64,000 bases of DNA from Solobacterium sp. (lineage in GTDB: Bacteria > Bacillota_I > Bacilli_A > Erysipelotrichales > Erysipelotrichaceae), in NCBI GenBank assembly GCA_017512555.1, contig JAFWFE010000063.1:1-64000 (forward strand), in the 5' to 3' direction. Positions 8,399 through 16,885 of this stretch are shown piece by piece (the first letter of the stretch is position 1; each line of letters begins with the position of its first letter). The notes under the pieces were generated by a model, which saw only the letters and a program-made list of their open reading frames with translations, was not told the DNA's origin and made no database searches. Made by a program: the position numbers and the translations under genes.

Positions 8399-9094
8399 TT
8401 AACCCCGCTTAGTGTCCATATACTCCGCAGACAGGATTCCGTCAACGTCACGGAATAAGTCCAGGAATTCTTCATTATTGATGATTGAGTTACCACGAAG
8501 ACGCAGAATTGCGGCACACTTGTTATCCGGAAGATGTGTGATCTGCAGATTTACGATCGTTACATCCAGGTCTTTTGTCATACGGATCAGATTATCAAAA
8601 ACAGCTTTATCTTCATAAACAATACGTACACTGATCTCCGGAGCAACCGTAATTCTCGCCGCCAGACCGCTGAAACCTGTCTCAATGAACAGAATCAGCG
8701 CAGCCGCAATGATCCCGCCTTCGTAGAAACCGGAACCGATCGCAAGACCAACCACACCGGTAGCCCAGAGACCGGCAGCGGTAGTCAGACCCTTGATGGT
8801 ATTCTGCTTGGTTTTGATAATCGTACCGGCACCGATGAAACCCATACCGGCAATGACCTGGGCACCGATACGTGTCAGGTCGGAAGTAACCTTCATTCCA
8901 AGATAGAGATAATGACCGGTAATGGAAGCCAGGGTCGCAGCCAGCGCCACAAGCACATGTGTACGCAGACCGGCAGGACGATTCTTGTAGGAACGTTCCA
9001 GACCGATCATGGCGCCCAGGATCCAGGATAATACCAGACGGAACACAATTGAAGCAGTACTGACATCACGCAATGTATCAAATATATGTAACAT
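8399..9094 (-). CDS. MgtC/SapB family membrane protein (second copy)
   Basis: The product has 231 residues. Residues 1-135 hold four to five membrane helices with the MgtC/SapB signatures GAMIGLERSYKNRPAGLRTH and GMGFIGAGTI. A soluble C-terminal domain of about 85 residues (SVRIVYEDKAVFDNLIRMTKDLDVTI) looks ACT-like. Family members are tied to magnesium limitation and virulence, and some regulate the F-type ATPase; transport itself is disputed. It starts 9 nt after the stop of a second MgtC paralogue. Between it and the esterase gene, GCGGGGTTAACCTGC followed by TTTTT on the minus strand might form a weak attenuating hairpin. Confidence 0.92.
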   Translation of the reverse strand: MLHIFDTLRDVSTASIVFRLVLSWILGAMIGLERSYKNRPAGLRTHVLVALAATLASITGHYLYLGMKVTSDLTRIGAQVIAGMGFIGAGTIIKTKQNTIKGLTTAAGLWATGVVGLAIGSGFYEGGIIAAALILFIETGFSGLAARITVAPEISVRIVYEDKAVFDNLIRMTKDLDVTIVNLQITHLPDNKCAAILRLRGNSIINNEEFLDLFRDVDGILSAEYMDTKRG

Positions 9095-9103
9095 AAGCGC
9101 CTC

Positions 9104-9826
9104 CTAGGAAACCAGTTCTTTTACTGCATGTACGCAGGATAATTCAGCAATACTGGTCATCATCTCGGAATGAGAAGTACTCTCTTTCGCAAGACGCAGG
9201 ACAATGATCGCGCCAGGCCAGTGTTCATCATCTTTTTTCGTACGTTCGATATCCACATCGAAGATTGTGGCATTCTTCTCTTTAACGAAATCGATGATCT
9301 CTGCCAGGTTCCGGGGATTCTCATACTCCACGTAGACCGTAAATTGACGCATTCTCCGTTTCAGCCGCTTTTCAACCGGATACATGACCTCAATACTGAA
9401 GATCAGCAGTAAGAGCACAACAAGCACTGTAGTATACAGACCCATACCGGCAGCTAAACCGGTAATAGCAGAGGCAAATAAACCGATGGCGGTGGTTAAC
9501 CCGCTGACCTGCTGGTGCTCCGCGGACAAGATCGTGCCGGCACCGAGGAAACCTATACCGGTAATGACCTGGGACGCATATCTGGAGGCGTCAAACTTCA
9601 TACCCAGCTCTGCCGCAATCTCTGCCCAGCCGGTTTTCAGCATCTCAAAGTCGTAACATCCTAATAACACCGTCAGACAGGCAGCCATACTGATCAACAT
9701 ATACGTTCGTAATCCGGCAGCCCGGTTCTTTTTGGAACGTCCGTATCCGAGGATCCCTCCTGCGGTCATAGCCAGAACCAGCCGAACAAATACAGAAAGA
9801 ATATTAAATTCGTGAAAGAGTTCCAT
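9104..9826 (-). CDS. MgtC/SapB family membrane protein (first copy)
   Basis: The product has 240 residues with the same layout as its neighbour: N-terminal helices with GGILGYGRSKKNRAAGLRTY and GIGFLGAGTI, then a soluble C-terminal domain. It carries an insert near residues 65-85 (DFEMLKTGWAEIAAELGMKFD) that the second copy lacks. It is the first gene of the leftward four-gene unit. GAGGG stands just before the ATG, and a TATGAT at 9856-9851 (minus strand) is a likely -10. The two copies are divergent enough to have separate roles, perhaps as partners in one complex. Confidence 0.92.
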   Translation of the reverse strand: MELFHEFNILSVFVRLVLAMTAGGILGYGRSKKNRAAGLRTYMLISMAACLTVLLGCYDFEMLKTGWAEIAAELGMKFDASRYASQVITGIGFLGAGTILSAEHQQVSGLTTAIGLFASAITGLAAGMGLYTTVLVVLLLLIFSIEVMYPVEKRLKRRMRQFTVYVEYENPRNLAEIIDFVKEKNATIFDVDIERTKKDDEHWPGAIIVLRLAKESTSHSEMMTSIAELSCVHAVKELVS

Positions 9827-9944
9827 AATTATCCCTCATTGTTTTTTCTTATCATACCACGAAAGTACACGTCCCATGAGAAATATACCCCATTTATACA
9901 CGTACTATTGTGAATCACAACAGATATATGATAGATTAACTTAC
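9827..9944. promoter_or_regulatory. Divergent promoter region
   Basis: This gap separates the leftward MgtC operon from the rightward MATE gene. A TATGAT on the minus strand (9856-9851) faces left and another at 9927-9932 faces right, 12 nt before the MATE ATG. No strong -35 was found for either. Confidence 0.45.
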
Positions 9945-11336
9945 ATGAAAAAAAGACAGTGGTTTGGGGATAAAGAGTTCTATCTTTCGGTAGCACGTCT
10001 GGCTGTACCGATCATGATCCAGAACGGGATTACCACATTTGTGAATATGCTGGATAACATCATGGTGGGACAGATTGGTACTTTACCGATGAGTGCCGCT
10101 TCCATCAGTAACCAGTTATTCATGATCTTTAATCTTGCGGTATTCGGTTCAAACAACGCGGCTGGTATTTTCGGGGCGCAGTTCTTCGGCAAGGATGACC
10201 GCAAAGGTGTAAAGCACTGTTTTCACTTCAAGGTGTATATCTCGGTATTCATCGCGTTACTGGGTATTACTCTGTTTGTGCTTTTTGGTAAGAATCTGAT
10301 TGGTTTATTCCTGAACGAAGGAACCAACGGGGCTGCCGAGATCCTGGAGACCATGGACTATGCCAGGATCTATATGTTGATCATGTTGGTGGGCTTGCCG
10401 GCATTTACGCTTACTCAGGCATTTTCTTCGACGGTCAGAGAGAGCGGAGAAACCGTATTGCCCATGATTTCCAGCATTGCGGCAGTATTGGTGAACTTTG
10501 TCGGAAACTATACGCTGATCTTCGGCCATTTTGGCTTCCCGAAACTGGGGATCATAGGTGCTGCGCTTGCGACAGTGATCTCCCGCTACGTGGAACTGGC
10601 AATTATTGCGGTTGGTACACTCCGGCGGAAAGATACCTTCTACTTCCTGCAGGATTTCTTCAGGGAGATGGGTATTCCGGGGAAACTGGTCGGGTCTATC
10701 GCTGTAAAAGGAGCGCCGCTTGTGGCCAACGAAGTATTGTGGTCTACCGCCATTACCTGGATCGTGCAGTGTTATTCTTTGCGTGGTTTAAACGCGGTTG
10801 CGGCGGTGAATATCAACTCGACAATACAGAATGTATTCATGATTACGAACATGGCTATGGGGGCTTCCATATCCATCATGGTTGGGCAGAGGTTAGGTGC
10901 CAACAAGATCGAAGAAGCCGTAGATACGGACTGGAAACTGATCATTTTCGCTGTCTTGATGGCTTCCTTCATGGGATGCCTGATGTTTATCCTGTCTCCG
11001 GTATTCCCGCGTCTTTACAATACCAGTGACGAAGTACGCAGAATCGCAGGTATCCTGTTGAGGATCAATGCCTGTTACATGCCAATCAGCGCATTGTATA
11101 TGGCTGGCTATTTTACCATGAGATGCGGAGGGAAAACTGTCCTGACCTTCTTGTTTGACAGTGTATATACTTGCCTGGTCAATCTTCCGATTGCGTTCTG
11201 TTTATCGAGATTTACAACTTTGCCTGTAACAATGCTGTATCTGTGTGTACAGTGCGCGGATATACCCAAGGCGATTCTTGGGGTGATCCTGGTCAGAAAA
11301 CAAGTCTGGGTACAGAATCTTGTCGGAACGGATTAA
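9945..11336 (+). CDS. MATE family multidrug/Na+ efflux transporter
   Basis: The product has 463 residues with about 12 hydrophobic helices in two halves, the MATE pattern. Typical sequence includes RLAVPIMIQNGITTFVNMLDNIMVGQIG at the start (helix 1), RESGETVLPMISS, and the second-half MGASISIMVGQRLGANKIEEA. MATE proteins export cationic drugs or metabolites using H+ or Na+ gradients. An upstream ATG at 9876 would add 23 residues; 9945 is preferred because the MKKRQWFGDKEFY start is usual and a TATGAT lies between the two. No SD is visible, so translation may be nearly leaderless. A terminator follows the stop. Confidence 0.93.
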   Translation: MKKRQWFGDKEFYLSVARLAVPIMIQNGITTFVNMLDNIMVGQIGTLPMSAASISNQLFMIFNLAVFGSNNAAGIFGAQFFGKDDRKGVKHCFHFKVYISVFIALLGITLFVLFGKNLIGLFLNEGTNGAAEILETMDYARIYMLIMLVGLPAFTLTQAFSSTVRESGETVLPMISSIAAVLVNFVGNYTLIFGHFGFPKLGIIGAALATVISRYVELAIIAVGTLRRKDTFYFLQDFFREMGIPGKLVGSIAVKGAPLVANEVLWSTAITWIVQCYSLRGLNAVAAVNINSTIQNVFMITNMAMGASISIMVGQRLGANKIEEAVDTDWKLIIFAVLMASFMGCLMFILSPVFPRLYNTSDEVRRIAGILLRINACYMPISALYMAGYFTMRCGGKTVLTFLFDSVYTCLVNLPIAFCLSRFTTLPVTMLYLCVQCADIPKAILGVILVRKQVWVQNLVGTD

Positions 11337-11352
11337 ACCAATCTGGTCTTAT

Positions 11353-11378
11353 AAAAATATCCAAATATGGATATTTTT
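11353..11378 (+). terminator. Intrinsic terminator after MATE gene
   Basis: AAAAATATCC / GGATATTTTT with an AAATAT loop, continuing into a T run; A+T-rich but symmetrical. Confidence 0.7.
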
Positions 11379-11427
11379 TTAATACCAAGTACTGATTATC
11401 ATATATACATAACAAGGAGATGGTTTT

Positions 11428-12021
11428 ATGAAAGACGATCGTGTTCTGCGGTTGAGTGTAACAGCGCTCATGGCTGCGTTGGCATATGTATCATTTACTT
11501 TTCTGAAAATCAATATCCCGACACCGGGCGGATATACTGCCTTCCATCTTGGTAATACATTTACGGTACTGGCAGCGCTGATGCTGGGCGGGCTGACCGG
11601 CGGAATTGCCGGAGCGATCGGCATGGGTATCGGCGATATACTTGATCCGCTGTATATTACCGTAGCTCCGAAGACGATCATTCTCAAAACCATGATCGGG
11701 GTCGTGACTGGTTTTTTTGCCCACAAGGTCTTCAAGATCAATCACCTGGAAGACGGAAAGAAACTGACCCGCGCGGTATTTATTTCCTCATCCATGGGTA
11801 TGTTGTTTAACTGTATCGGCGAACCGCTGTTCTCCTACTTCTACACCGCGTATATTCTCGGGGCTCCGACACAGGCTGCGGAAAAACTGGCTAAGTTCAA
11901 CGCTATAACAACTTTCACAAACGCAGTGCTTGCAGTGATCATTTCTTCTTTACTTTATCTGGCCGTCAGAAAACGCCTGAAGAATAACGATACTCTGCAA
12001 AAGATTGCGCCTAAATATTAG
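11428..12021 (+). CDS. ECF transporter substrate-binding (S) component
   Basis: The product has 197 residues with five to six helices. The segment near residues 33-70 (YTAFHLGNTFTVLAALMLGG then GIAGAIGMGIGDILDP) is the typical signature of the ECF-ribofla_trS/HmpT-like S-component family. S-components capture a vitamin or its precursor and associate with a shared EcfA-A'-T module, which is not in this window, so this is a group II arrangement. The substrate is not decidable from sequence, and no riboswitch is visible upstream. AAGGAG supports the start. A strong hairpin terminator follows, so the gene stands alone. Confidence 0.88.
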   Translation: MKDDRVLRLSVTALMAALAYVSFTFLKINIPTPGGYTAFHLGNTFTVLAALMLGGLTGGIAGAIGMGIGDILDPLYITVAPKTIILKTMIGVVTGFFAHKVFKINHLEDGKKLTRAVFISSSMGMLFNCIGEPLFSYFYTAYILGAPTQAAEKLAKFNAITTFTNAVLAVIISSLLYLAVRKRLKNNDTLQKIAPKY

Positions 12022-12051
12022 TCCTCTTCAGTCTGGTACATATAACCAGGC

Positions 12052-12076
12052 AAAAGCACTGCACTGCAGTGCTTTT
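12052..12076 (+). terminator. Intrinsic terminator after ECF S-component
   Basis: AAAAGCACTGCA and TGCAGTGCTTTT form a perfect stem with almost no loop at the base-paired centre, ending in TTTT. Confidence 0.8.
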
Positions 12077-12106
12077 CTTATCGTGTAATCAAGCCGGTGT
12101 ATCTTG

Positions 12107-12112
12107 TATAAT
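12107..12112 (+). promoter_or_regulatory. -10 element upstream of radical-SAM pair
   Basis: A perfect TATAAT (12107-12112) would give a leader of about 70 nt. The leader contains TCCGG/CCGGA close to the SD-like GGAAAGG, which could pair and affect initiation. Confidence 0.45.
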
Positions 12113-12191
12113 AACTATAAAGAAAACGTGGAATACCGGATGAATGCATAAAGGTTTAGTCCGGGTTACAGACCGGAAAGGATAAATACGT

Positions 12192-13094
12192 ATGAAACTG
12201 TCTTCTTTTCTGTATTTTGTCCGCTATGGATTAAAAACGATCATTACCAAGGGTGAAGACCCGATTCTTGGTACGGTAATCGTTACAGATAAGTGTAATC
12301 TTCACTGTAAACATTGTTCGGTGAATAATAAGACAGCTGTGATCCGGCCGTACATAAAAGTGAAAGAAGAGATGAAAATACTTTATGATATGGGGATCCG
12401 GATCTTGTTTTTCTGCGGAGGGGAAACATTTCTCTGGGAAAATTCCGGAAAGAATCTGAGAGATCTGGTCATTGAGGCGAAAGAAATGGGTTTTATGATC
12501 GTCAATGTGGTGACTAACGGTACGTATCCTATTGATCTTCCTGAAGCAGATCTGATCCTTCTTAGTCTGGACGGAGACAGAGAACATCACAATATCATCC
12601 GCGGGGATACCTATGATACGATCATGGATAACATAGAAAACGCGACTGCGGAGAATATCTGTTTCTACATGGCAATCAACCAGATAAATAAAGAAACGAT
12701 TCCTCATGTATGTCAACTAGCGAAAGAAAAGAAAAATGTCAAGGCAGTATCGTTCAATTTTCATACCCCATATCCAGATACGAGATACTTAAAGCTATCT
12801 GCGGAAGAAAAGAAGCAATGCTGTGATGTTATTTGTAAACAAATGGATGAAGGAGCTCCGGTATTTAATCTGAGATCGGTTTTCCCGTATCTGATTGAAA
12901 ACCGGTTTCCGGTGCCTTGTAAGCAATGTGTAGTGATTGAAAACGGAAAGATCAGTATCTGCGGGAGATGTATAGACGAGCCGGGATTATGCGATGAATG
13001 CGGGTATTTCTTTGTGGCAGAGTATACATTGTTGTTCAGCGGTAAGATCCGGCCGATTCTGGAGATGTTACATACATATCTGAGGTATATATGA
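12192..13094 (+). CDS. Radical-SAM protein with C-terminal Cys-rich tail
   Basis: The product has 300 residues. CNLHCKHC (residues about 36-43) is the CX3CX2C cluster binding the SAM [4Fe-4S] centre, and FFCGGETFL is the GGE motif. The body fits a partial TIM barrel. The C-terminal 70 residues hold CKQC, CGRC and CDEC motifs typical of an auxiliary cluster (SPASM- or twitch-like). The substrate is unknown. A hydrophobic N-terminal stretch (SSFLYFVRYGL) might touch the membrane. Its last 4 nt overlap the start of a second radical-SAM gene, so the two are translationally coupled and probably act in one pathway. Confidence 0.85.
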   Translation: MKLSSFLYFVRYGLKTIITKGEDPILGTVIVTDKCNLHCKHCSVNNKTAVIRPYIKVKEEMKILYDMGIRILFFCGGETFLWENSGKNLRDLVIEAKEMGFMIVNVVTNGTYPIDLPEADLILLSLDGDREHHNIIRGDTYDTIMDNIENATAENICFYMAINQINKETIPHVCQLAKEKKNVKAVSFNFHTPYPDTRYLKLSAEEKKQCCDVICKQMDEGAPVFNLRSVFPYLIENRFPVPCKQCVVIENGKISICGRCIDEPGLCDECGYFFVAEYTLLFSGKIRPILEMLHTYLRYI

Positions 13095-14341
13095 GTATAT
13101 TAACAAGTATCACAAGGATGTGGCTGACCAGGACGATCCAGCCGTTTACGTTTACGGCAGAGAATGACCGGATCCTTTCTTACGCTGATCTGGACAATCT
13201 CGGGCTTTATGTTCATATCCCGTTCTGTGCTAAGATCTGTGATTTCTGTCCTTACTGCAAGATTCCTTATGACAAGAATACGTGTGACAGGTATATTGAT
13301 CATCTGATTCGGGAGATTCATATGGTCGGGGAAATGCATAAAGGCAGGAAAACCGTAACCAGTCTCTATTTCGGCGGAGGAACACCGGCATTGGCGGCAG
13401 ACCGCATCGGAGAGATCGTTCAGGCATTACGTGAACATTTTGAGATTACGGAAGGTATAGGTCTGGAACTGCATCCCGCAAACGTAAATGTGAAAACACT
13501 AACCAAGCTGAAAGAAGCCGGAGTAACCAGGATCAGCATCGGTATACAATCGTTTTCCGGAAAGTACAGTTCAATTCTCGGACGTCCCACTGCCGATACA
13601 GAAAGATTGAAGAAAGCCCTGCGGGAAGTTCCGTTTGAAACAGTATCCATGGATTTTATCTTTGCGTTGCCGGAACAGACATCTGAAGATCTGATCAGGG
13701 ATATTGATACAGCATTTGCGATTGGGGCGAATCATATCGCAATCTATCCGTTTATTGATTTTACCTTTACAGAGAGCCAGGTAAAGGCAATGCCAAAGAA
13801 AGAAAAACATAGGTTACTGGATCAAATCACTGACTATTGTGAGAAAAAAGGTCTGACCAGGGATTCGATATGGACATTCTCATCCGAAAATGCACACTAC
13901 TCATCCATGACCAGAGAGAATTTTCTGGGTTTTGGCTGTTCAGCAACAACATTGTTAAAAGATTCGTTCAAGATCAATACGTTTGACGTAGAAGAATACA
14001 TCCGGAAGATCAGCCGGGAAGAATTGCCTACATCTCTGACGATCCGTTTCACAAAGGGACAGCGGATGGTGTATTGGCTGTTCTGGACATTATATACCAC
14101 AAGAGTAAACTGTGAGGAGTTCAGACGTTTCTTCGGGAAAGATCTGAAGAGAGAATACGGTCTGGAATTATCCCTTGCACGAGTACTGGGAATGCTGGAA
14201 AAGAGAGGAAACACCTACATACTGACCAATCAAGGCGCATTTTATTACCACTATTACGAAAATTACTATACGCTTGCGTATATTGACAAGATGTGGGGTA
14301 TTCTGCGAAAAGAAGCCTTCCCGGAAACACTCATCCTTTGA
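13091..14341 (+). CDS. HemW/HemN-like radical-SAM protein
   Basis: The product has 416 residues. VHIPFCAKICDFCPYC holds the CX3CX2C cluster plus an additional Cys as in HemN/HemW. LYFGGGTPA is the GGE-equivalent motif, and ELHPANVNVKTL...GVTRISIGIQSF is typical of this subfamily. Relatives act as coproporphyrinogen dehydrogenases, haem chaperones (HemW) or radical methyltransferases. No haem biosynthesis genes are nearby, so HemN activity is not implied. It overlaps the preceding radical-SAM gene by 4 nt (ATGA-type). The N-terminal 40 residues before the cluster are longer than usual. Confidence 0.87.
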   Translation: MSILTSITRMWLTRTIQPFTFTAENDRILSYADLDNLGLYVHIPFCAKICDFCPYCKIPYDKNTCDRYIDHLIREIHMVGEMHKGRKTVTSLYFGGGTPALAADRIGEIVQALREHFEITEGIGLELHPANVNVKTLTKLKEAGVTRISIGIQSFSGKYSSILGRPTADTERLKKALREVPFETVSMDFIFALPEQTSEDLIRDIDTAFAIGANHIAIYPFIDFTFTESQVKAMPKKEKHRLLDQITDYCEKKGLTRDSIWTFSSENAHYSSMTRENFLGFGCSATTLLKDSFKINTFDVEEYIRKISREELPTSLTIRFTKGQRMVYWLFWTLYTTRVNCEEFRRFFGKDLKREYGLELSLARVLGMLEKRGNTYILTNQGAFYYHYYENYYTLAYIDKMWGILRKEAFPETLIL

Positions 14342-14390
14342 CACGGAAACACAAAGGGGTGTATGTTTGCACATATAGAAAGCGGGTAGT

Positions 14391-15185
14391 ATGAGAAAGA
14401 TAGTACTAATAATAAGTATGTTGGCATTATGTCTGTGTGGCTGCGGTACGAAGTATACCGTGGATTACTGCGGGCAGAAAGATTCCTACACCGGCGCAAA
14501 AGACAGCTATCCTGCAGGTAAGAAAGTAACCTTGTACTATTCCGAGATTGCTACAGATACGGATTATTCTTTCATCCTGGATGGTGAGCCCCTGAATTGT
14601 CTGTATGAAGAGAGTAAAGGGTATGCGGTGCGTTTTACCATGCCTGCGCATGATGTACGTCTGGAATGCCGTTCGTATAACTCGATGTTGCCTACAACGA
14701 TCGTATCCCCGGAATTGTGGTATTCCACGGTCACTGTGTACGCGAATTACAGCGAAGATAGTGCGATCATGCGGGAAGCGCGGAATGGCGAAACAATGAT
14801 CATCAGTTCTGTACAACATCTTCCGGTATATCTGCTGGAGAGCACACAGGATCTGGAGTGGTTTAAGACAGGCCCGGGAAACAGTTTATCCCTGGATCAA
14901 GGGTATGATGAAGTACCATCCTTCAATGAAGTGACCGGGAACTACGACGATGAATTCTTCCGTGACTACTCATTATTACTGGCGTATGTACAGGCAGGAA
15001 GCGGTTCTTTCCGCTATGAATTAAATGATCTCGAGAAAGTGGACGGCAAGCTGGTAATGCATGTCATCCAGACCAATGATCCCGAGGTATACACGGCAGA
15101 TATGTCCGGGTGGCTGGTCATGGCAGAAGTAGAGAAAGAAGTAACCAAAGACTGTGCGGGATATGACGCGCAGATGGATAGATAA
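14391..15185 (+). CDS. Putative lipoprotein, 264 aa
   Basis: The N-terminus ends in the lipobox CLCGC with a lipidated Cys near residue 17. The first domain (about 20-100) contains KKVTLYYSEIATDTDYSF and FTMPAHDVRLECRSYNSM, a pattern I know from conserved Firmicutes lipoproteins of unknown role. The second part (about 100-264) is a separate globular region with YSLLLAYVQAGSGSFRYEL. The mature protein should sit outside the cell. AAAGCGGG precedes the ATG. An alpha/beta hydrolase gene follows after 12 nt, suggesting one transcript. No enzymatic motif is visible. Confidence 0.78.
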   Translation: MRKIVLIISMLALCLCGCGTKYTVDYCGQKDSYTGAKDSYPAGKKVTLYYSEIATDTDYSFILDGEPLNCLYEESKGYAVRFTMPAHDVRLECRSYNSMLPTTIVSPELWYSTVTVYANYSEDSAIMREARNGETMIISSVQHLPVYLLESTQDLEWFKTGPGNSLSLDQGYDEVPSFNEVTGNYDDEFFRDYSLLLAYVQAGSGSFRYELNDLEKVDGKLVMHVIQTNDPEVYTADMSGWLVMAEVEKEVTKDCAGYDAQMDR

Positions 15186-15197
15186 AGGAGATAGTAT

Positions 15198-15968
15198 ATG
15201 GGATTGACGAAGATTACAAAGTACACAGAGAGAGTATTTGAATGTAAGCGTGAGAATCTGACGATCCGCGGCACCGAGTATCGTCCGCAGGGTGAATCCT
15301 TACCCGCAATCATCGTATCTCACGGATTCATGGCGAATCAGGATTCTGTCCGGGAATATGCGAAAGCCATGGCAGAGGATGGTTTCTGCGCATACTGCTT
15401 TGATTTCTGCGGCGGAAGCGCAATGAAGAACCAGAGTGACGGAGAATCTACACAGATGTCGGTACTGACCGAAGTAAAAGATCTGGAAGCGGTATTGGCA
15501 TATGTGGAATCACTTCCGTATATTCAGGACGGCGTTGTCCTGATGGGGTGCAGCCAGGGTGGTTTTGTGTCTGCGTTAACGGCGGTAAAACACCCGGAAG
15601 AAGTAAAGAAACTGATCCTGTTCTATCCGGCGTTATGTATACCGGATGATGCCAGAAAAGGGAATATGCGGCTTGCGGTATTTGATCCGGAGAATATCCC
15701 GGAGATCTTCCCGTGCGGCCCGATGATGCTGGGTAAATGCTACGTTGAAGATGTGATCCGCATGGATGTCAACGAAGAGATCAAAGGCTATGCCGGACCG
15801 GTATTGATCGTACATGGAGATCAGGATGACATCGTAGATCTTTCATACTCCGTGGAAGCGCAGAAAGCGTATGAGAATGCAGAACTAAAGGTAATCAAAG
15901 GCGCAGGACATGGCTTCCGCGATGGTCAGGATCAGACAGCGATCGGCTATATCCGGGCATTTATCTAA
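15198..15968 (+). CDS. Alpha/beta hydrolase (serine aminopeptidase/esterase-like)
   Basis: The product has 256 residues and no signal peptide. IVSHGFMANQDSV contains the oxyanion HG motif, LMGCSQGGF has the nucleophile Ser, VHGDQDDIV gives the Asp and GAGHGF the His, so the catalytic triad is complete. It resembles the Hydrolase_4/serine aminopeptidase S33 class used for acyl esters, feruloyl esters or monoacylglycerols; the true substrate is unknown. RBS AAAGGAGAT precedes the ATG, and it follows the lipoprotein gene by 12 nt. Transcription of the next gene appears to restart at its own promoter. Confidence 0.9.
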   Translation: MGLTKITKYTERVFECKRENLTIRGTEYRPQGESLPAIIVSHGFMANQDSVREYAKAMAEDGFCAYCFDFCGGSAMKNQSDGESTQMSVLTEVKDLEAVLAYVESLPYIQDGVVLMGCSQGGFVSALTAVKHPEEVKKLILFYPALCIPDDARKGNMRLAVFDPENIPEIFPCGPMMLGKCYVEDVIRMDVNEEIKGYAGPVLIVHGDQDDIVDLSYSVEAQKAYENAELKVIKGAGHGFRDGQDQTAIGYIRAFI

Positions 15969-15982
15969 TCACCGGAGATGAC

Positions 15983-16011
15983 TTGCGGAATCCATGATTT
16001 CTCTGTAATAT
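15983..16011 (+). promoter_or_regulatory. Promoter of mscS-like gene, leaderless
   Basis: TTGCGG (15983-15988), a 17-bp spacer and TAATAT (16006-16011). The ATG at 16021 lies 9 nt after the -10, leaving a leader of about 2-3 nt and no SD. Confidence 0.5.
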
Positions 16012-16020
16012 GAAAGCACT

Positions 16021-16809
16021 ATGGAAAATCTGATTGGTATCGTTATCACAATTGTTATCACGGCTGTATTGCTGGCAATGTCCAAGTCATTCTTCACCAG
16101 GATCCTTGGGGACAGTAAGCTTCCTTTGAAGTTCCTGCACAGTACAGTTAACTTTATTATTATCGTCATCGGTGTCTATGCGGTACTGAACCAGATCACC
16201 CTGACAAAAGAACTCAGTACAACGTTATTACAAAGCAGTACGCTGATCATCGCGATACTTACGTTTGCGGCCCAGCAGACCCTTGGCAACATCATTGCTG
16301 GTTTCTCACTGTCCTTTACCCATCCGGTGGAGATTGGTCATAAAGTACGTATCGTATCCGGAGGCTCTGTAATCGCGGAAGGAGTGATCAAGGATATTAC
16401 GATCCGCCATGTGGTCATCCAGCAGTACGACGGGCAGACCTGTATCGTTCCCAACAGTCTCGTGGATTCTTCCGTGATCGTCAACACGAATTACCTGGAC
16501 CGTGTAGGTAACTTCCTGGAATTCCAGGTGGCATATGATACAGATCTGGAGAAGGCGAAAGAGATCATTCATGAACTTCTGGCCAAAGAGAAGGCCGTCC
16601 TGAACAAGGATGTGAAAGTCTATACCAGTAAAGTTACAGATAACGGATTGATGCTTAAGTTTACCGTGTGGACTTCTACGATTGATGAAAGCTATATTAC
16701 CTGCAGTAATCTGCGTGAAGGTATCGTACAGGAATTCCTGAAACAGGGGATCGTCATTCCCTATCAGACAATTACGGTTACAGAAGTAAAAGATACAGCA
16801 CCTGAATAA
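16021..16809 (+). CDS. Small-conductance mechanosensitive channel, MscS family
   Basis: The product has 262 residues and three N-terminal helices; the third (about 62-95) runs into AAQQTLGNIIAGFSLSFTHPVEIG, the pore-lining helix and start of the MscS beta domain. PNSLVDSSVIVN is the conserved motif of that domain, followed by the C-terminal alpha/beta domain. MscS channels release solutes on hypo-osmotic shock. The start has no SD and sits directly after a promoter. The terminator hairpin overlaps the end of the coding sequence, with the stop codon lying in its loop region. Confidence 0.93.
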   Translation: MENLIGIVITIVITAVLLAMSKSFFTRILGDSKLPLKFLHSTVNFIIIVIGVYAVLNQITLTKELSTTLLQSSTLIIAILTFAAQQTLGNIIAGFSLSFTHPVEIGHKVRIVSGGSVIAEGVIKDITIRHVVIQQYDGQTCIVPNSLVDSSVIVNTNYLDRVGNFLEFQVAYDTDLEKAKEIIHELLAKEKAVLNKDVKVYTSKVTDNGLMLKFTVWTSTIDESYITCSNLREGIVQEFLKQGIVIPYQTITVTEVKDTAPE

Positions 16810-16823
16810 GATTCAGGTGTTTT
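16799..16823 (+). terminator. Intrinsic terminator overlapping a stop codon
   Basis: CACCTGAAT (16799-16807) pairs with ATTCAGGTG (16811-16819) around AAG; TTTT follows. The stem encodes the last residues of the MscS-like protein and the TAA spans the stem-loop boundary. Confidence 0.8.
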
Positions 16824-16885
16824 GATTAACAGAAAAAGAGAAACAGATAAGTATTGTATAATACGTACAAGGAGATGAAACGACT

